Positions 51,334-59,980 of a stretch of 64,000 bases of DNA are shown here, in pieces (within the stretch, counting starts at the first letter, position 1; the number at the start of each line of letters is the position of its first letter). The position numbers and the translations under genes are program-made. Below the pieces are notes generated by a model that did no database searches, was not told the DNA's origin, and saw only the letters and a list, made by a program, of their open reading frames with translations. The stretch is from Ostreiculturibacter nitratireducens (GTDB taxonomy: Bacteria > Pseudomonadota > Alphaproteobacteria > Rhodobacterales > Rhodobacteraceae), in NCBI RefSeq assembly GCF_032670585.1, contig NZ_JAVQHL010000005.1:1-64000 (forward strand), in the 5' to 3' direction.

Positions 51334-52515
51334 TTGCACTCCTTCACGCAGCCCCCGACCGACCCGGCCTTCGTCCAGAACCCCTACCCGTTCTACGAAC
51401 GCGCCCGCCGGTCGGGGTCCGTCTTCTTCTGGGAAGACTATGGAATGCCGATGGCGCTTTCGACCGCGACCGTGGGCGCGATCCTGCGCGACCGCCGCTT
51501 CGGGCGCGAGGCACCCGCCGAAATGCGCGCGCCGGTGCCGGAGCGCCTCGCGCCCTTCTACGCGGTCGAGGCGAATTCGATGCTCGAGCTTGAACCGCCC
51601 CGGCACACGCGGCTCCGCTCGCTCGTGCTCCGGGCCTTCACGTCGCGCCGCATTGCCACCCTCGCCCCCGAGATCGCCGCGCTCTCGAACGAGTTGACCG
51701 ACACCTTCCCGGACGGCGACTTCGACCTCCTGCCCGCCTTTGCGCAGAAGCTCCCGGTCATCATCGTCGCCCGCCTCCTCGGCGTGCCGGAGGAGTGGGC
51801 ACCTGACCTCGTCGCCTGGTCCAACGCCATGGTGACGATGTACCAGGCCCGCCGCACGCCCGAGACGGAAGACGCCGCCATCGCCGCGACGCGCGCCTTC
51901 ACCGATTTCCTCCGCGGCCATGTCGAGGAACGCCGCGCGCGCCCCGGTGACGACCTCATCACGCATCTCATCGCCGCAGAAGAGGACGGCGAGCACCTCT
52001 CCACGGACGAACTGATCTCGACCTGCATCCTGCTTCTCAATGCCGGCCACGAGGCGAGCGTCCACACGATCGGCAATGGCGTGAAGGCGCTGCTGGAAAA
52101 CGGCCTCGGCGCCGAGGCGCTTGCTCCGAACCGCTGCGAGGCTGCGGTAGAGGAGATCCTCCGCTACGATCCTCCGCTCCACCTCTTCACCCGATGGGCC
52201 TATGATGATGCCGATATCGGGGGCCACAGCTTCCGTCGCGGCGACAAGGTTGGTCTTCTGTTCGCAGCGGCGAACCGCGATCCGCAGAGCTGGGACATGC
52301 CGGACAGTTTTTTTCCCAGGCGCCCGGTCAAGGCCAGCCACAGCTTCGGCGCGGGGCTCCATTTCTGCATCGGCGCACCGCTCGCGCGTCTGGAGTTGCA
52401 GACGGCGCTCCCGATTCTGTTCCAGCGCCTGCCGGGGCTCGCTCTGGCCGAACCGCCGACATACGCGAACCTCTACCCCTTCCACGGGCTGGAACGGCTG
52501 GTCGTCCGGCACTGA
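51334..52515 (+). CDS. cytochrome P450
   Basis: This 393-residue P450 has the heme-binding motif FGAGLHFCIGAPLARLE (Cys ligand in FCIG), the I-helix oxygen-binding region LLLNAGHEASVHTIGNG in which the usual acid-Thr pair is altered to AGHEAS, and the ExxR of the K-helix in AAVEEILRYDPP. The start is a TTG at 51334 with GGAG 6 nt upstream; no ATG or GTG fits the N-terminus. Electron-transfer partners are not adjacent, though a ferredoxin-NADP reductase lies 4.6 kb away. Substrate unknown. Confidence 0.9.
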   Translation: MHSFTQPPTDPAFVQNPYPFYERARRSGSVFFWEDYGMPMALSTATVGAILRDRRFGREAPAEMRAPVPERLAPFYAVEANSMLELEPPRHTRLRSLVLRAFTSRRIATLAPEIAALSNELTDTFPDGDFDLLPAFAQKLPVIIVARLLGVPEEWAPDLVAWSNAMVTMYQARRTPETEDAAIAATRAFTDFLRGHVEERRARPGDDLITHLIAAEEDGEHLSTDELISTCILLLNAGHEASVHTIGNGVKALLENGLGAEALAPNRCEAAVEEILRYDPPLHLFTRWAYDDADIGGHSFRRGDKVGLLFAAANRDPQSWDMPDSFFPRRPVKASHSFGAGLHFCIGAPLARLELQTALPILFQRLPGLALAEPPTYANLYPFHGLERLVVRH

Positions 52516-52539
52516 CGCGCACCAGGCCAGCCGGGCCGG

Positions 52540-53001
52540 TCAAAGCGGAAGAAGCGTCGTCGACTTGATCTCCTCCATCGAGAGAAGCGCGGTCACGTTG
52601 TATATCTTCACCTCGGAGATCAGCGCCTGGTAGAAACTGTCGTAGGCCCGCGCGTTCTTCACCCGGACCTTGAGGATGTAGTCGATATCCCCGGCAAGCC
52701 GGTGCGCCTCCATCACCTCGGGGCGGGCCTTGAGCGCGTCGAGGAATTTCCGCTGCCACTCGACCTCGTGCTCGCTCGTGCGGATCAGCACGAAGAAGCA
52801 GGCCTCCAGCCCGAGCGCCTCGGGATCGAGAATCATGGTCTGGTGGCCGATCACGCCGGCCTCCTTGAGTTTGCGGATCCGGTTCCAGACCGGCGTCTTC
52901 GAGGACCCCACCTTCTTCGCGATTTCGTCGAGGGATTGCCCCGCGTCCTCCTGAAGTTCCGCGAGGATTTTCCTGTCCATCTGATCTATCCGGACTGCCA
53001 T
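52540..53001 (-). CDS. Lrp/AsnC-family transcriptional regulator
   Basis: This 153-residue regulator has an N-terminal AsnC-type helix-turn-helix (MDRKILAELQEDAGQSLDE, then GSSKTPVWNRIRKLKEAGV) and the C-terminal RAM effector domain (ACFFVLIRTSEHEVEW ... GDIDYILKVRVKNARAYDSF). The ATG at 53001 follows GGAGGG. It is divergent from the sulfate-assimilation operon, so it probably senses an amino acid such as cysteine or methionine and controls it. The shared 138-bp spacer holds repeats. Confidence 0.9.
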   Translation of the reverse strand: MAVRIDQMDRKILAELQEDAGQSLDEIAKKVGSSKTPVWNRIRKLKEAGVIGHQTMILDPEALGLEACFFVLIRTSEHEVEWQRKFLDALKARPEVMEAHRLAGDIDYILKVRVKNARAYDSFYQALISEVKIYNVTALLSMEEIKSTTLLPL

Positions 53002-53052
53002 TCGCCATTCCCTCCGTCTCGGGGACGCTCGTTTCTGCCAGCGCAGAATAGA

Positions 53053-53111
53053 GAACATTCGTTCTTATATGCAAGCCATACTAGCGCATATGTGGAACAT
53101 TTTTCTATATT
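53053..53111. promoter_or_regulatory. repeat-containing control region of the cys operon
   Basis: GAACAT occurs at 53053-53058 and 53095-53100, 42 bp apart (four helical turns), and ATATGC / GCATAT form an inverted pair at 53067-53072 and 53086-53091. A TATATT -10 box follows at 53106-53111 without a good -35, as expected for an activator-dependent promoter of cobA. The Lrp-type protein next door is the likely binder. Confidence 0.45.
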
Positions 53112-53139
53112 GGCCGCAGAAAAACCGGAAGGAAAGCCG

Positions 53140-53925
53140 ATGCGCCAGACCACCGCCACCTTGGCCCCCGCTCCCGGCCACGTCGTTTTCGTGGGCGCCG
53201 GCCCTGGCGACCCCGAGCTTCTGACGCTCCGCGCCGCGCGCGCGCTGGCGGAAGCCGACATCGTGCTTCACGACCGCCTCGTGGGCGAAGGCGTCCTCGC
53301 GCTCGCGGGGGCTCAGGCCACGCTCGTCGAGACGGGCAAGGAGGGATTTGGCCCCTCGATGCTGCAGGAGGACATCACCGCGATGATCCTCGCCTTCGCC
53401 CGCGCCGGCCGGAACGTGATCCGGCTCAAGTCCGGCGATCCGGGTGTCTTCGGCCGCCTCGACGAGGAGACCGAAGCCCTGGCGGAAGCGGGCATCGCCT
53501 ACACGGTCGTTCCGGGCATCACCGCAGCCTCCGCCGCGGCCGCCGAGATCGGGCAGAGCCTGACGCGGCGTGGCCGCAACGGCAGCCTGCGCATCCTGAC
53601 CGGCCACGACGTCAGCGGCTTCGCCGAGCAGGACTGGAAAAGCCTCGCGCGCGGTGGCGAAGTCGCCGCGATCTACATGGGCAAGAAGGCCGCGCGCTTT
53701 CTCCAGGGGCGCCTGATGATGCACGGCGCCGCGCCGGAAACGCCGGTGACGCTCGTCGAAAACGCCTCGCGCGCCGATCAGCGCATCCGGGTCGCGACCC
53801 TTGCCGATCTTCCCGCAGCCGCCGAGGGCCTCGGCGGTCCCGCCGTGATCCTCTTCGGCCTCGCGCCCCGCGCGGCCAACCTGTCCGCGCTTCCCGCAGT
53901 TCCAGACATCAAGGAGGCCCTTTGA
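53140..53925 (+). CDS. cobA: uroporphyrinogen-III C-methyltransferase (siroheme branch)
   Basis: This 261-residue SAM enzyme methylates uroporphyrinogen III at C2 and C7 to give precorrin-2, the siroheme precursor needed by the sulfite reductase encoded downstream. Motifs: VFVGAGPGDPELLTLRA, IRLKSGDPGVFGR and VVPGITAASAAAAEIG. The CysG dehydrogenase/ferrochelatase domain is absent, so those steps are encoded elsewhere. The ATG at 53140 follows GGAAGG. It starts the operon cobA-DUF2849-cysI-cysH-DUF934. Confidence 0.93.
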   Translation: MRQTTATLAPAPGHVVFVGAGPGDPELLTLRAARALAEADIVLHDRLVGEGVLALAGAQATLVETGKEGFGPSMLQEDITAMILAFARAGRNVIRLKSGDPGVFGRLDEETEALAEAGIAYTVVPGITAASAAAAEIGQSLTRRGRNGSLRILTGHDVSGFAEQDWKSLARGGEVAAIYMGKKAARFLQGRLMMHGAAPETPVTLVENASRADQRIRVATLADLPAAAEGLGGPAVILFGLAPRAANLSALPAVPDIKEAL

Positions 53926-54233
53926 TGAGCCGCCGCTTCACACCCAAGGTCGTCACCGCGAACGCCCTCGTCGAGGGCGACGTCGTCTACCTGACCGCCG
54001 ACAACCGCTGGACCCGCCTCCACGGCGAGGCGGAACTGATCGAGGACGAGGCCCACGCGGCGCTCCGCCTGCTCAAGGCCGAGGCGCAGCGCGACCGCGT
54101 CGTGGGCGTCTACCTCGCCGACGCGCGCCGGGGCCCGAACGGCCCCGAGCCCGTCCATTTCCGCGAAGCCTTCCGCGCGAAGGGACCTTCCAACTACCGG
54201 CACGGCAAACAGGAGCTCGACCGGAATGTATGA
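53925..54233 (+). CDS. DUF2849 domain-containing protein
   Basis: This 102-residue protein matches DUF2849: it starts SRRFTPKVVTANALVEGDVVYL and carries a WTRLHGEAELIED block and the C-terminal EPVHFREAFRAKGPSNYRHG. The family is found almost always between cobA and cysI in alphaproteobacteria, suggesting a role in sulfite reductase activity or electron supply. The ATG at 53925 shares a base with the cobA stop and has AAGGAGG upstream. Its end overlaps cysI by 8 nt. Confidence 0.88.
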   Translation: MSRRFTPKVVTANALVEGDVVYLTADNRWTRLHGEAELIEDEAHAALRLLKAEAQRDRVVGVYLADARRGPNGPEPVHFREAFRAKGPSNYRHGKQELDRNV

Positions 54234-55896
54234 CTATACCGAATTCGACGAGGCCTTCGTCCGCAACCGCGTCGCGCAGTTCCGCGCCCAGGTCGAGCGC
54301 CGCATCGACGGCTCCCTCACCGAGGACGAATTCCGGCCGCTCAGGTTGATGAACGGTCTTTACCTCCAGCTTCACGCCTACATGCTGCGCGTGGCGATCC
54401 CCTACGGGACGCTCAATTCGCGCAAGATGCGCCAGCTGGCAACGATCGCGGATCGCTGGGACAAGGGCTATGGCCACTTCACCACGCGCCAGAACATCCA
54501 GTTCAACTGGCCGAAGCTCGGCGAGGTTCCGGACATTCTGGAGGCGCTGGCCGACGTCGGCATGCACGCGATCCAGACCTCCGGCAACACGATCCGCAAC
54601 GTGACGGCCGACCACTTCGCAGGTGCCGCCGCGGACGAGATCGCCGACCCGCGCCCGGTCGCGGAACTGATCCGGCAGTGGTCTACCGACCACCCGGAGT
54701 TCCAGTTCCTGCCGCGCAAGTTCAAGATCGGCATCACCGGCAGCCCGAACGACCGCGCCGTGACCCGCGCCCATGACATCGGCCTGCGCATGGTTCGCGC
54801 CGACGACGGTGCGCCGGGGTTCGAGGTCATCGTCGGCGGCGGCCTCGGCCGGACGCCCATGCTCGGCAAGGTCATCCGTCCCTTCCTGCCGAAGGCGGAC
54901 CTCCTGCCCTATCTCGAGGCCATCGTCTCCACCTACAACCTCATGGGCCGGCGCGACAACAAGTTCAAGGCGCGGATCAAGATCACCGTCTTCGAGAACG
55001 GCCTGGACACGTTCCGCGACGAGGTCGAGGCCCGGTTCGCCGTGACCCGCAAGGCGTTCAGCGGCGTCGACCAGGAGGCCCTTGCCGGGATCGAGGCGCA
55101 TTTCGCCCCGCCCGCGTTCCGCAAAGTGCCCGAAACGGCATATGACGCGGCCATTGCCACCGATGACGCGTTCCGCGACTGGGCAGAAAAGAACCTCGCC
55201 GCCCATCGCGCGCCGGGCTACGCGATCGTCACCATCTCGCTCAAGGCGCACGGGGAAACCCCCGGCGACGCGACCTCGGCGCAGATGCGGCTGATCGCCG
55301 ACCTCGCGGAACGCTACGGACACGACGAGATCCGCATCAGCCACGAACAGAACGTGGTCCTGCCGCATGTCCACAAGTCGGACCTGCCGGCGATCCATGC
55401 CGCGCTGGCCGAGGCCGGACTGGCCACCGCCAATGTCGGGCTTCTCTCCGACATCATCGCCTGCCCCGGCATGGATTACTGCGCGCTCGCGACCGCCCGG
55501 TCGATCCCGGTCGCGCAACAGCTTGCTACCCACTTCAAGGCCATCGGCCTCGAAGAGGAAATAGGCCAGCTGAAGATCAAGATCTCGGGCTGCATCAACG
55601 CCTGCGGCCATCACCACGTGGGCCATATCGGCATCCTCGGCCTCGACCGCGCGGGGGTGGAGAACTACCAGATCACGCTCGGCGGCGACGCGACGGAAGC
55701 CGCAGCGATCGGCGAACGGGCTGGCCCCGGCTTTGCCTATGACGAGATCGTTCCGGCGATAGAGCGGCTGCTGCGCGCCTATCTCCAGGTTCGGGCAAGC
55801 CGCGAGGAAAGCTTCATCGAGGCGTTCCGCCGCCTTGGGCCGCAGCCCTTCAAGGCCGCGCTCTATCCCGGCGAGGTGGAGCAGGATGCCGCTTGA
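54226..55896 (+). CDS. cysI: nitrite/sulfite reductase (assimilatory, CysI-like)
   Basis: This 556-residue siroheme/[4Fe-4S] enzyme reduces sulfite to sulfide. It has the two-fold ferrite-reductase architecture, with HFTTRQNIQFNW in repeat 1 and the cluster/siroheme cysteines in IACPGMDYCALA and ISGCINACGHHHVGH. The operon with cobA and cysH supports sulfite as substrate rather than nitrite. It probably takes electrons from ferredoxin, since no CysJ flavoprotein is nearby and an FNR gene follows the operon. Confidence 0.93.
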   Translation: MYDYTEFDEAFVRNRVAQFRAQVERRIDGSLTEDEFRPLRLMNGLYLQLHAYMLRVAIPYGTLNSRKMRQLATIADRWDKGYGHFTTRQNIQFNWPKLGEVPDILEALADVGMHAIQTSGNTIRNVTADHFAGAAADEIADPRPVAELIRQWSTDHPEFQFLPRKFKIGITGSPNDRAVTRAHDIGLRMVRADDGAPGFEVIVGGGLGRTPMLGKVIRPFLPKADLLPYLEAIVSTYNLMGRRDNKFKARIKITVFENGLDTFRDEVEARFAVTRKAFSGVDQEALAGIEAHFAPPAFRKVPETAYDAAIATDDAFRDWAEKNLAAHRAPGYAIVTISLKAHGETPGDATSAQMRLIADLAERYGHDEIRISHEQNVVLPHVHKSDLPAIHAALAEAGLATANVGLLSDIIACPGMDYCALATARSIPVAQQLATHFKAIGLEEEIGQLKIKISGCINACGHHHVGHIGILGLDRAGVENYQITLGGDATEAAAIGERAGPGFAYDEIVPAIERLLRAYLQVRASREESFIEAFRRLGPQPFKAALYPGEVEQDAA

Positions 55897-56635
55897 GGCT
55901 CCCCTTCCGCCCGTCGCCGAGCGGGTGGCCGCGCTCAACGACCGCTATCGCCACCACGGGGCGACAGCGGTCCTCGAGCGCGCGTTCTCCGACCCGGAGG
56001 TCGGGCGCGTGGCGCTCGTGTCCTCCTTCGGGGCGGAATCCGTGGTGCTCCTGCACCTCGTCTCGGTGCTCGCGCCCGCAACCCCGGTGCTCTTCATCGA
56101 CACCGAGATGCTGTTCCCCGAGACGCTCGCCTATCAGCGGCAGATCGCGGAAAGCCTGCCCTTGACCGGTATCCGTGTGATCAGGGCCGACCCTGCCGCC
56201 CGCGCAGTCGCGGACCCGGACGGGACGTTGCACAAGGCCAATCCGGACGCATGCTGCGCGCTTCGCAAGACGGAGCCGCTGGAACGCGCACTGGAGCCGT
56301 TTGACGCCTGGATCACCGGGCGAAAGCGCTTCCAGGGCTCGACCCGCGCCACGATCGACTTCTTCGAGGCCGAAACCACATCGCGGATCAAGGTCAACCC
56401 GCTGGCCCACTGGGGCCGCGAGGACCTCGAGGACTACATCGTCAACAACCGCCTGCCGCGCCACCCTCTGGTGGCGAAGGGCTATCCCTCGATCGGCTGC
56501 GCCCCCTGCACCACCCCTGTCGCGGCCGGTGAGGACCCGCGGTCCGGCCGCTGGCGGGGAAGCGAAAAGACCGAATGCGGCATTCACTTCATCAACGGAA
56601 AGATCGTGCGCGGCCCGATCGGCGCCGAAACGTAA
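55886..56635 (+). CDS. cysH: adenylyl-/phosphoadenylyl-sulfate reductase
   Basis: This 249-residue enzyme reduces APS or PAPS to sulfite with thioredoxin. The PP-loop-like start ALVSSFGAESVVLLHL and the catalytic KTECGIH near the C-terminus are present. The two cysteine pairs DACCALRK and CAPCT indicate a [4Fe-4S] cluster, so APS is the likely substrate. The ATG at 55886 overlaps the end of cysI by 11 nt; the earlier ATG at 55835 gives an unsupported leader. Confidence 0.93.
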   Translation: MPLEAPLPPVAERVAALNDRYRHHGATAVLERAFSDPEVGRVALVSSFGAESVVLLHLVSVLAPATPVLFIDTEMLFPETLAYQRQIAESLPLTGIRVIRADPAARAVADPDGTLHKANPDACCALRKTEPLERALEPFDAWITGRKRFQGSTRATIDFFEAETTSRIKVNPLAHWGREDLEDYIVNNRLPRHPLVAKGYPSIGCAPCTTPVAAGEDPRSGRWRGSEKTECGIHFINGKIVRGPIGAET

Positions 56636-56647
56636 GGAGACATCAGC

Positions 56648-57019
56648 ATGAGCGTTATCGTGCGTGACAACGGCTTCCATGCCGAGGACTGGACCGGCGA
56701 CATCATCGACATCGCCCCCGATACGAAGCCCGAGGCCCTGCCCGCCAACCTCGGCGGCGACGTTCTCGTGCGCGTCGCCTTCCCCGCCTTTTCGGACGGC
56801 CGCGGCTTCACGCTGGGCCGCCTCCTGCGCGCCGAGGGCTTCACCGGCCGCCTGCGGGCCGCGGGCCACGTCATCGCGGACCAGTATACGATGGCCCGCC
56901 GGTCGGGCTTTGACGAGGTGGAGATCTCCGACGACCTCGCGGCCCGCCAGCCCGAGGACCAGTGGCGTTTTCGCGCGGACTGGCGTGCCTACGACTATAG
57001 GTCGCGGCTCGCCGGTTGA
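56648..57019 (+). CDS. DUF934 domain-containing protein
   Basis: This 123-residue protein has the DUF934 pattern: a variable start, then VRVAFPAFSDGRGFTLGRLL and RAAGHVIADQYTMARRSGFDEV, ending QWRFRADWRAYDYR. Family genes are almost always next to cysH or cysI; the function may be in sulfite reductase assembly or regulation. It follows cysH by 12 nt and ends the operon. Confidence 0.88.
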   Translation: MSVIVRDNGFHAEDWTGDIIDIAPDTKPEALPANLGGDVLVRVAFPAFSDGRGFTLGRLLRAEGFTGRLRAAGHVIADQYTMARRSGFDEVEISDDLAARQPEDQWRFRADWRAYDYRSRLAG

Positions 57020-57087
57020 TCCCGGGCTTCCGCCAAACCGCAAACTGCCCTAAATAAAGGACGGGCCGCGAGGCGCCCGCTGTAGAG

Positions 57088-57915
57088 ATGACTGACCAGA
57101 GATCCGTGAACGACGCCGCCGCCACCCCCGTCCGAGCCCTTCCCGACGCGCAGACCGTCACGCAGGTCCAGCACTGGACTGACCGGCTGTTCTCGTTCCG
57201 GGTGACCCGTCCGCAATCGCTCCGCTTCCGCTCGGGCGAGTTCGTGATGATCGGGCTCCTGGACGACAAGGGGAAACCGCTGCTGCGCGCCTACTCGATC
57301 GCCTCGCCCTCCTGGGACGAAGAGCTCGAGTTCTATTCGATCAAGGTGCCGGATGGCCCGCTGACCTCGCGGCTCCAGCACATCCAGCCCGGCGACCAGA
57401 TCATCCTGCGCCCGAAGCCCGTTGGAACGCTCGTGCTCGACGCGCTCCTGCCAGGCAAGCGGCTGTGGTTTCTCGCCACCGGCACGGGCATCGCGCCCTT
57501 CGCCTCGCTCATGCGTGATCCCGAGACCTACGAGAAATACGACGAGGTCATCATGATGCACACCTGCCGGACCGTCGCGGAACTCGCATACGGTCGCCAG
57601 TTGGTGGAAAGCCTGAAGGACGACCCGCTGATCGGGGAAATCGTCGGCGACAAGCTCAAGTATTATCCCACGACCACTCGGGAAGAGAGCCCGCTCATGG
57701 GCCGGATCACCGACAACCTGACCTCCGGCAAGGTGTTCGAGGACCTCGGCATCAAGCCGATGGACCGCGAACACGACCGCGCCATGGTTTGCGGCTCGCT
57801 TGCCTTCAACGTGGACGTGAAGGAAGTCCTTGAGGGCTTCGGCCTGCGCGAGGGCGCAAACTCGGACCCGAAGGAATACGTGGTCGAGAAAGCCTTCGTC
57901 GGCGACGGTATCTGA
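57088..57915 (+). CDS. fpr: ferredoxin--NADP reductase
   Basis: This 275-residue FAD enzyme transfers electrons between NADPH and ferredoxin or flavodoxin. The FAD site is in LLRAYSIASPSWDEELEFYS; the NADP-binding part has FLATGTGIAPFASLM and CGSLAFNVDVKEVLEGFG, with the C-terminus ending VEKAFVGDGI as in the bacterial subclass. It lies 68 nt after DUF934 and may supply reduced ferredoxin for the CysI protein. A strong terminator follows. Confidence 0.94.
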   Translation: MTDQRSVNDAAATPVRALPDAQTVTQVQHWTDRLFSFRVTRPQSLRFRSGEFVMIGLLDDKGKPLLRAYSIASPSWDEELEFYSIKVPDGPLTSRLQHIQPGDQIILRPKPVGTLVLDALLPGKRLWFLATGTGIAPFASLMRDPETYEKYDEVIMMHTCRTVAELAYGRQLVESLKDDPLIGEIVGDKLKYYPTTTREESPLMGRITDNLTSGKVFEDLGIKPMDREHDRAMVCGSLAFNVDVKEVLEGFGLREGANSDPKEYVVEKAFVGDGI

Positions 57916-57941
57916 TCCGACATCCCGTCATGACAAGGAAA

Positions 57942-57971
57942 AAGGCCGCGCGGATCACTCCGCGCGGCCTT
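57942..57971. terminator. bidirectional intrinsic terminator
   Basis: A 13-bp perfect stem AAGGCCGCGCGGA / TCCGCGCGGCCTT with loop TCAC separates the convergent fpr and Ala-rich-protein genes. An A-run before it (GGAAAAAGG) gives a U-tract on the minus strand. Confidence 0.85.
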
Positions 57972-57990
57972 CGACTTTCCAGCCTTGGGA

Positions 57991-58479
57991 TCAGAGGCCG
58001 AGCGTGGCCCGAACCTGCGCCAGAGCGGCCGACAGCGCCTCGGGGCTGTCTTTCGCGGCGTCCACGGCGGCCTTCAGCGTCGCCTTCGTCGCGTCGTCGA
58101 GGTTCGAACCGTCGATGGCGGCGGCAACCGCTTCGGCATTGAAGTTCGCCGGGTCGAGAACATCGGCGACCGAGTCCGCAGCTTCCGTCGCGGCGTCCGC
58201 AGCAGCCTCAGCGCCTTCGGTCACGGCCTCGGCGGCGGCTTCGGCGCCCTCCGTCACAGCCTCGGCAGCGGATTCGGCAGCCTTGGCGGCTTCTTCCTCG
58301 GCCGCTTTGGCGGCGGCCGCAGCCTCCTCCTCGGCCTTCTTCGCAGCGGCAGCAGCCTCTTCTTCGGCCTTCTGCGCGGCCGCCGCGGCTTCCTGCGCAG
58401 CCTTCTGCTGCGCGTAGTAGTAATACCCGCCGCCGGCGAGAACGGCGAGGATGACGATGATGACGATGGATCTCTTCAT
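57991..58479 (-). CDS. Ala/Glu-rich membrane-anchored hypothetical protein
   Basis: This 162-residue protein has one N-terminal TM segment (residues 4-22) followed by a run of near-identical units of the type KAEEEAAAAA (about residues 30-70) and AEAVTEGAEAA duplicates, forming a long helix like TolA domain II. The C-terminal 50 residues form a small helical domain (DPANFNAEAVAAAIDGSNLD). It is probably in the inner membrane with a periplasmic rod. The ATG at 58479 follows AGGGAAAG. The larger reading through infC is not real. Confidence 0.78.
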   Translation of the reverse strand: MKRSIVIIVILAVLAGGGYYYYAQQKAAQEAAAAAQKAEEEAAAAAKKAEEEAAAAAKAAEEEAAKAAESAAEAVTEGAEAAAEAVTEGAEAAADAATEAADSVADVLDPANFNAEAVAAAIDGSNLDDATKATLKAAVDAAKDSPEALSAALAQVRATLGL

Positions 58480-58641
58480 GGTCTTTCCCTTGATGGGTCC
58501 GGGCATCGGACCTTCGACGCGCGCTATGGCAGAGCAGGCCAGAAAAGGAAAGGGAGGGCGCATGAATCCGGGTTGAATCGGCCATTTCCCGCGTTTACCT
58601 TGCGCGCCAATCAAATCCTCAACGATAGAAGGAACTTCGCC

Positions 58642-59181
<540 letters not shown>

Positions 59182-59201
59182 TCGCCACCGACAAGACGAA
59201 C

Positions 59202-59227
59202 AAACGCCCGCAGCCGCGGGCGTTTTT
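59202..59227 (+). terminator. intrinsic terminator of infC
   Basis: A 10-bp stem AAACGCCCGC / GCGGGCGTTT with loop AGCC is followed by TTTTTCGTTT. Confidence 0.9.
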
Positions 59228-59364
59228 CGTTTCGGCGCGCGACGAGGGCCGCGGCGGCGGAAACACGGCGCCTCTGCCCCGCGCCGATCCGGCCCGAAAA
59301 CTCGACAACGCGTCGATGACGCGCTAGCACCTTCCCAAACGTATCCACGAAGCGTCCGACGGAA

Positions 59365-59958
59365 ATGACGATGATCTCCAGATTCGCGCACCTTCTGTCG
59401 CTGCTGGTGGTGCTCGTCGCCGGTGGCTGCGCGATGTCGCCGGATGGTCCGCCGCCGACACAGGAACAGGAAATCTCGGAGCTGGCCGAGGAAATCCGGT
59501 CCTTCGGGCCCGAAGTCGATCCCGAAGAGGCGCAGCGGGCCGCGCGGATCGCATTCGAATATTCACACCAGCTCGCGCGTGAATATCAGGTGACCGATCC
59601 ACCGCTGATCCACAACACGAAGGTCAATCTCGGCCTGCGCCCGCGCGGGCTTTGCTACCAGTGGGCAGACGACCTTGAGGCGCGGATGCGGCAGGAGGAT
59701 TTCCGCACCCTCGCGCTCCATCGCGCCATCGCCAACTCGGGCAACCCGCTCCGGATCGATCACAGCACGCTGATCGTCAGCCGCAGCGGGGATGGCATGT
59801 TCGAGGGCGTGGTGCTGGATCCCTGGCGGAACGGCGGCGATCTGCACTGGTCGCCGACGCTCGAGGACAGCCATTACAGGTGGCGGCCACGCGCGGAAGT
59901 CTTCGAGGAACAGCTTCGGCGCCAACGCTTGCGCGAAAGGCAGACCGCCGCGGGGTGA
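59365..59958 (+). CDS. putative lipoprotein, function unknown
   Basis: This 197-residue protein has a lipoprotein signal with lipobox VAGGC (Cys near residue 22), followed by a helical region and a compact domain with LGLRPRGLCYQWADDLEARM, NPLRIDHSTLIVSR and VVLDPWRNGGDLHWSP. The Cys-His-Asp-like arrangement (LCYQW, DHSTLI, VLDPW) is reminiscent of transglutaminase/NlpC-like papain folds, so a peptidase or amidase role is possible. That is inference. Convergent with the MacB-like permease gene. Confidence 0.78.
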   Translation: MTMISRFAHLLSLLVVLVAGGCAMSPDGPPPTQEQEISELAEEIRSFGPEVDPEEAQRAARIAFEYSHQLAREYQVTDPPLIHNTKVNLGLRPRGLCYQWADDLEARMRQEDFRTLALHRAIANSGNPLRIDHSTLIVSRSGDGMFEGVVLDPWRNGGDLHWSPTLEDSHYRWRPRAEVFEEQLRRQRLRERQTAAG

Positions 59959-59980
59959 ACGGCCGTCGGGCCTGCGCCCC

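Noticed and set aside
54073..55938. 621-residue minus-strand frame
   Set aside because: Antisense shadow of cysI with no recognisable domain.
57985..58641. Long N-terminal extension of infC
   Set aside because: It runs antisense through the Ala-rich protein gene and a terminator; the real start is the ATA at 58642.
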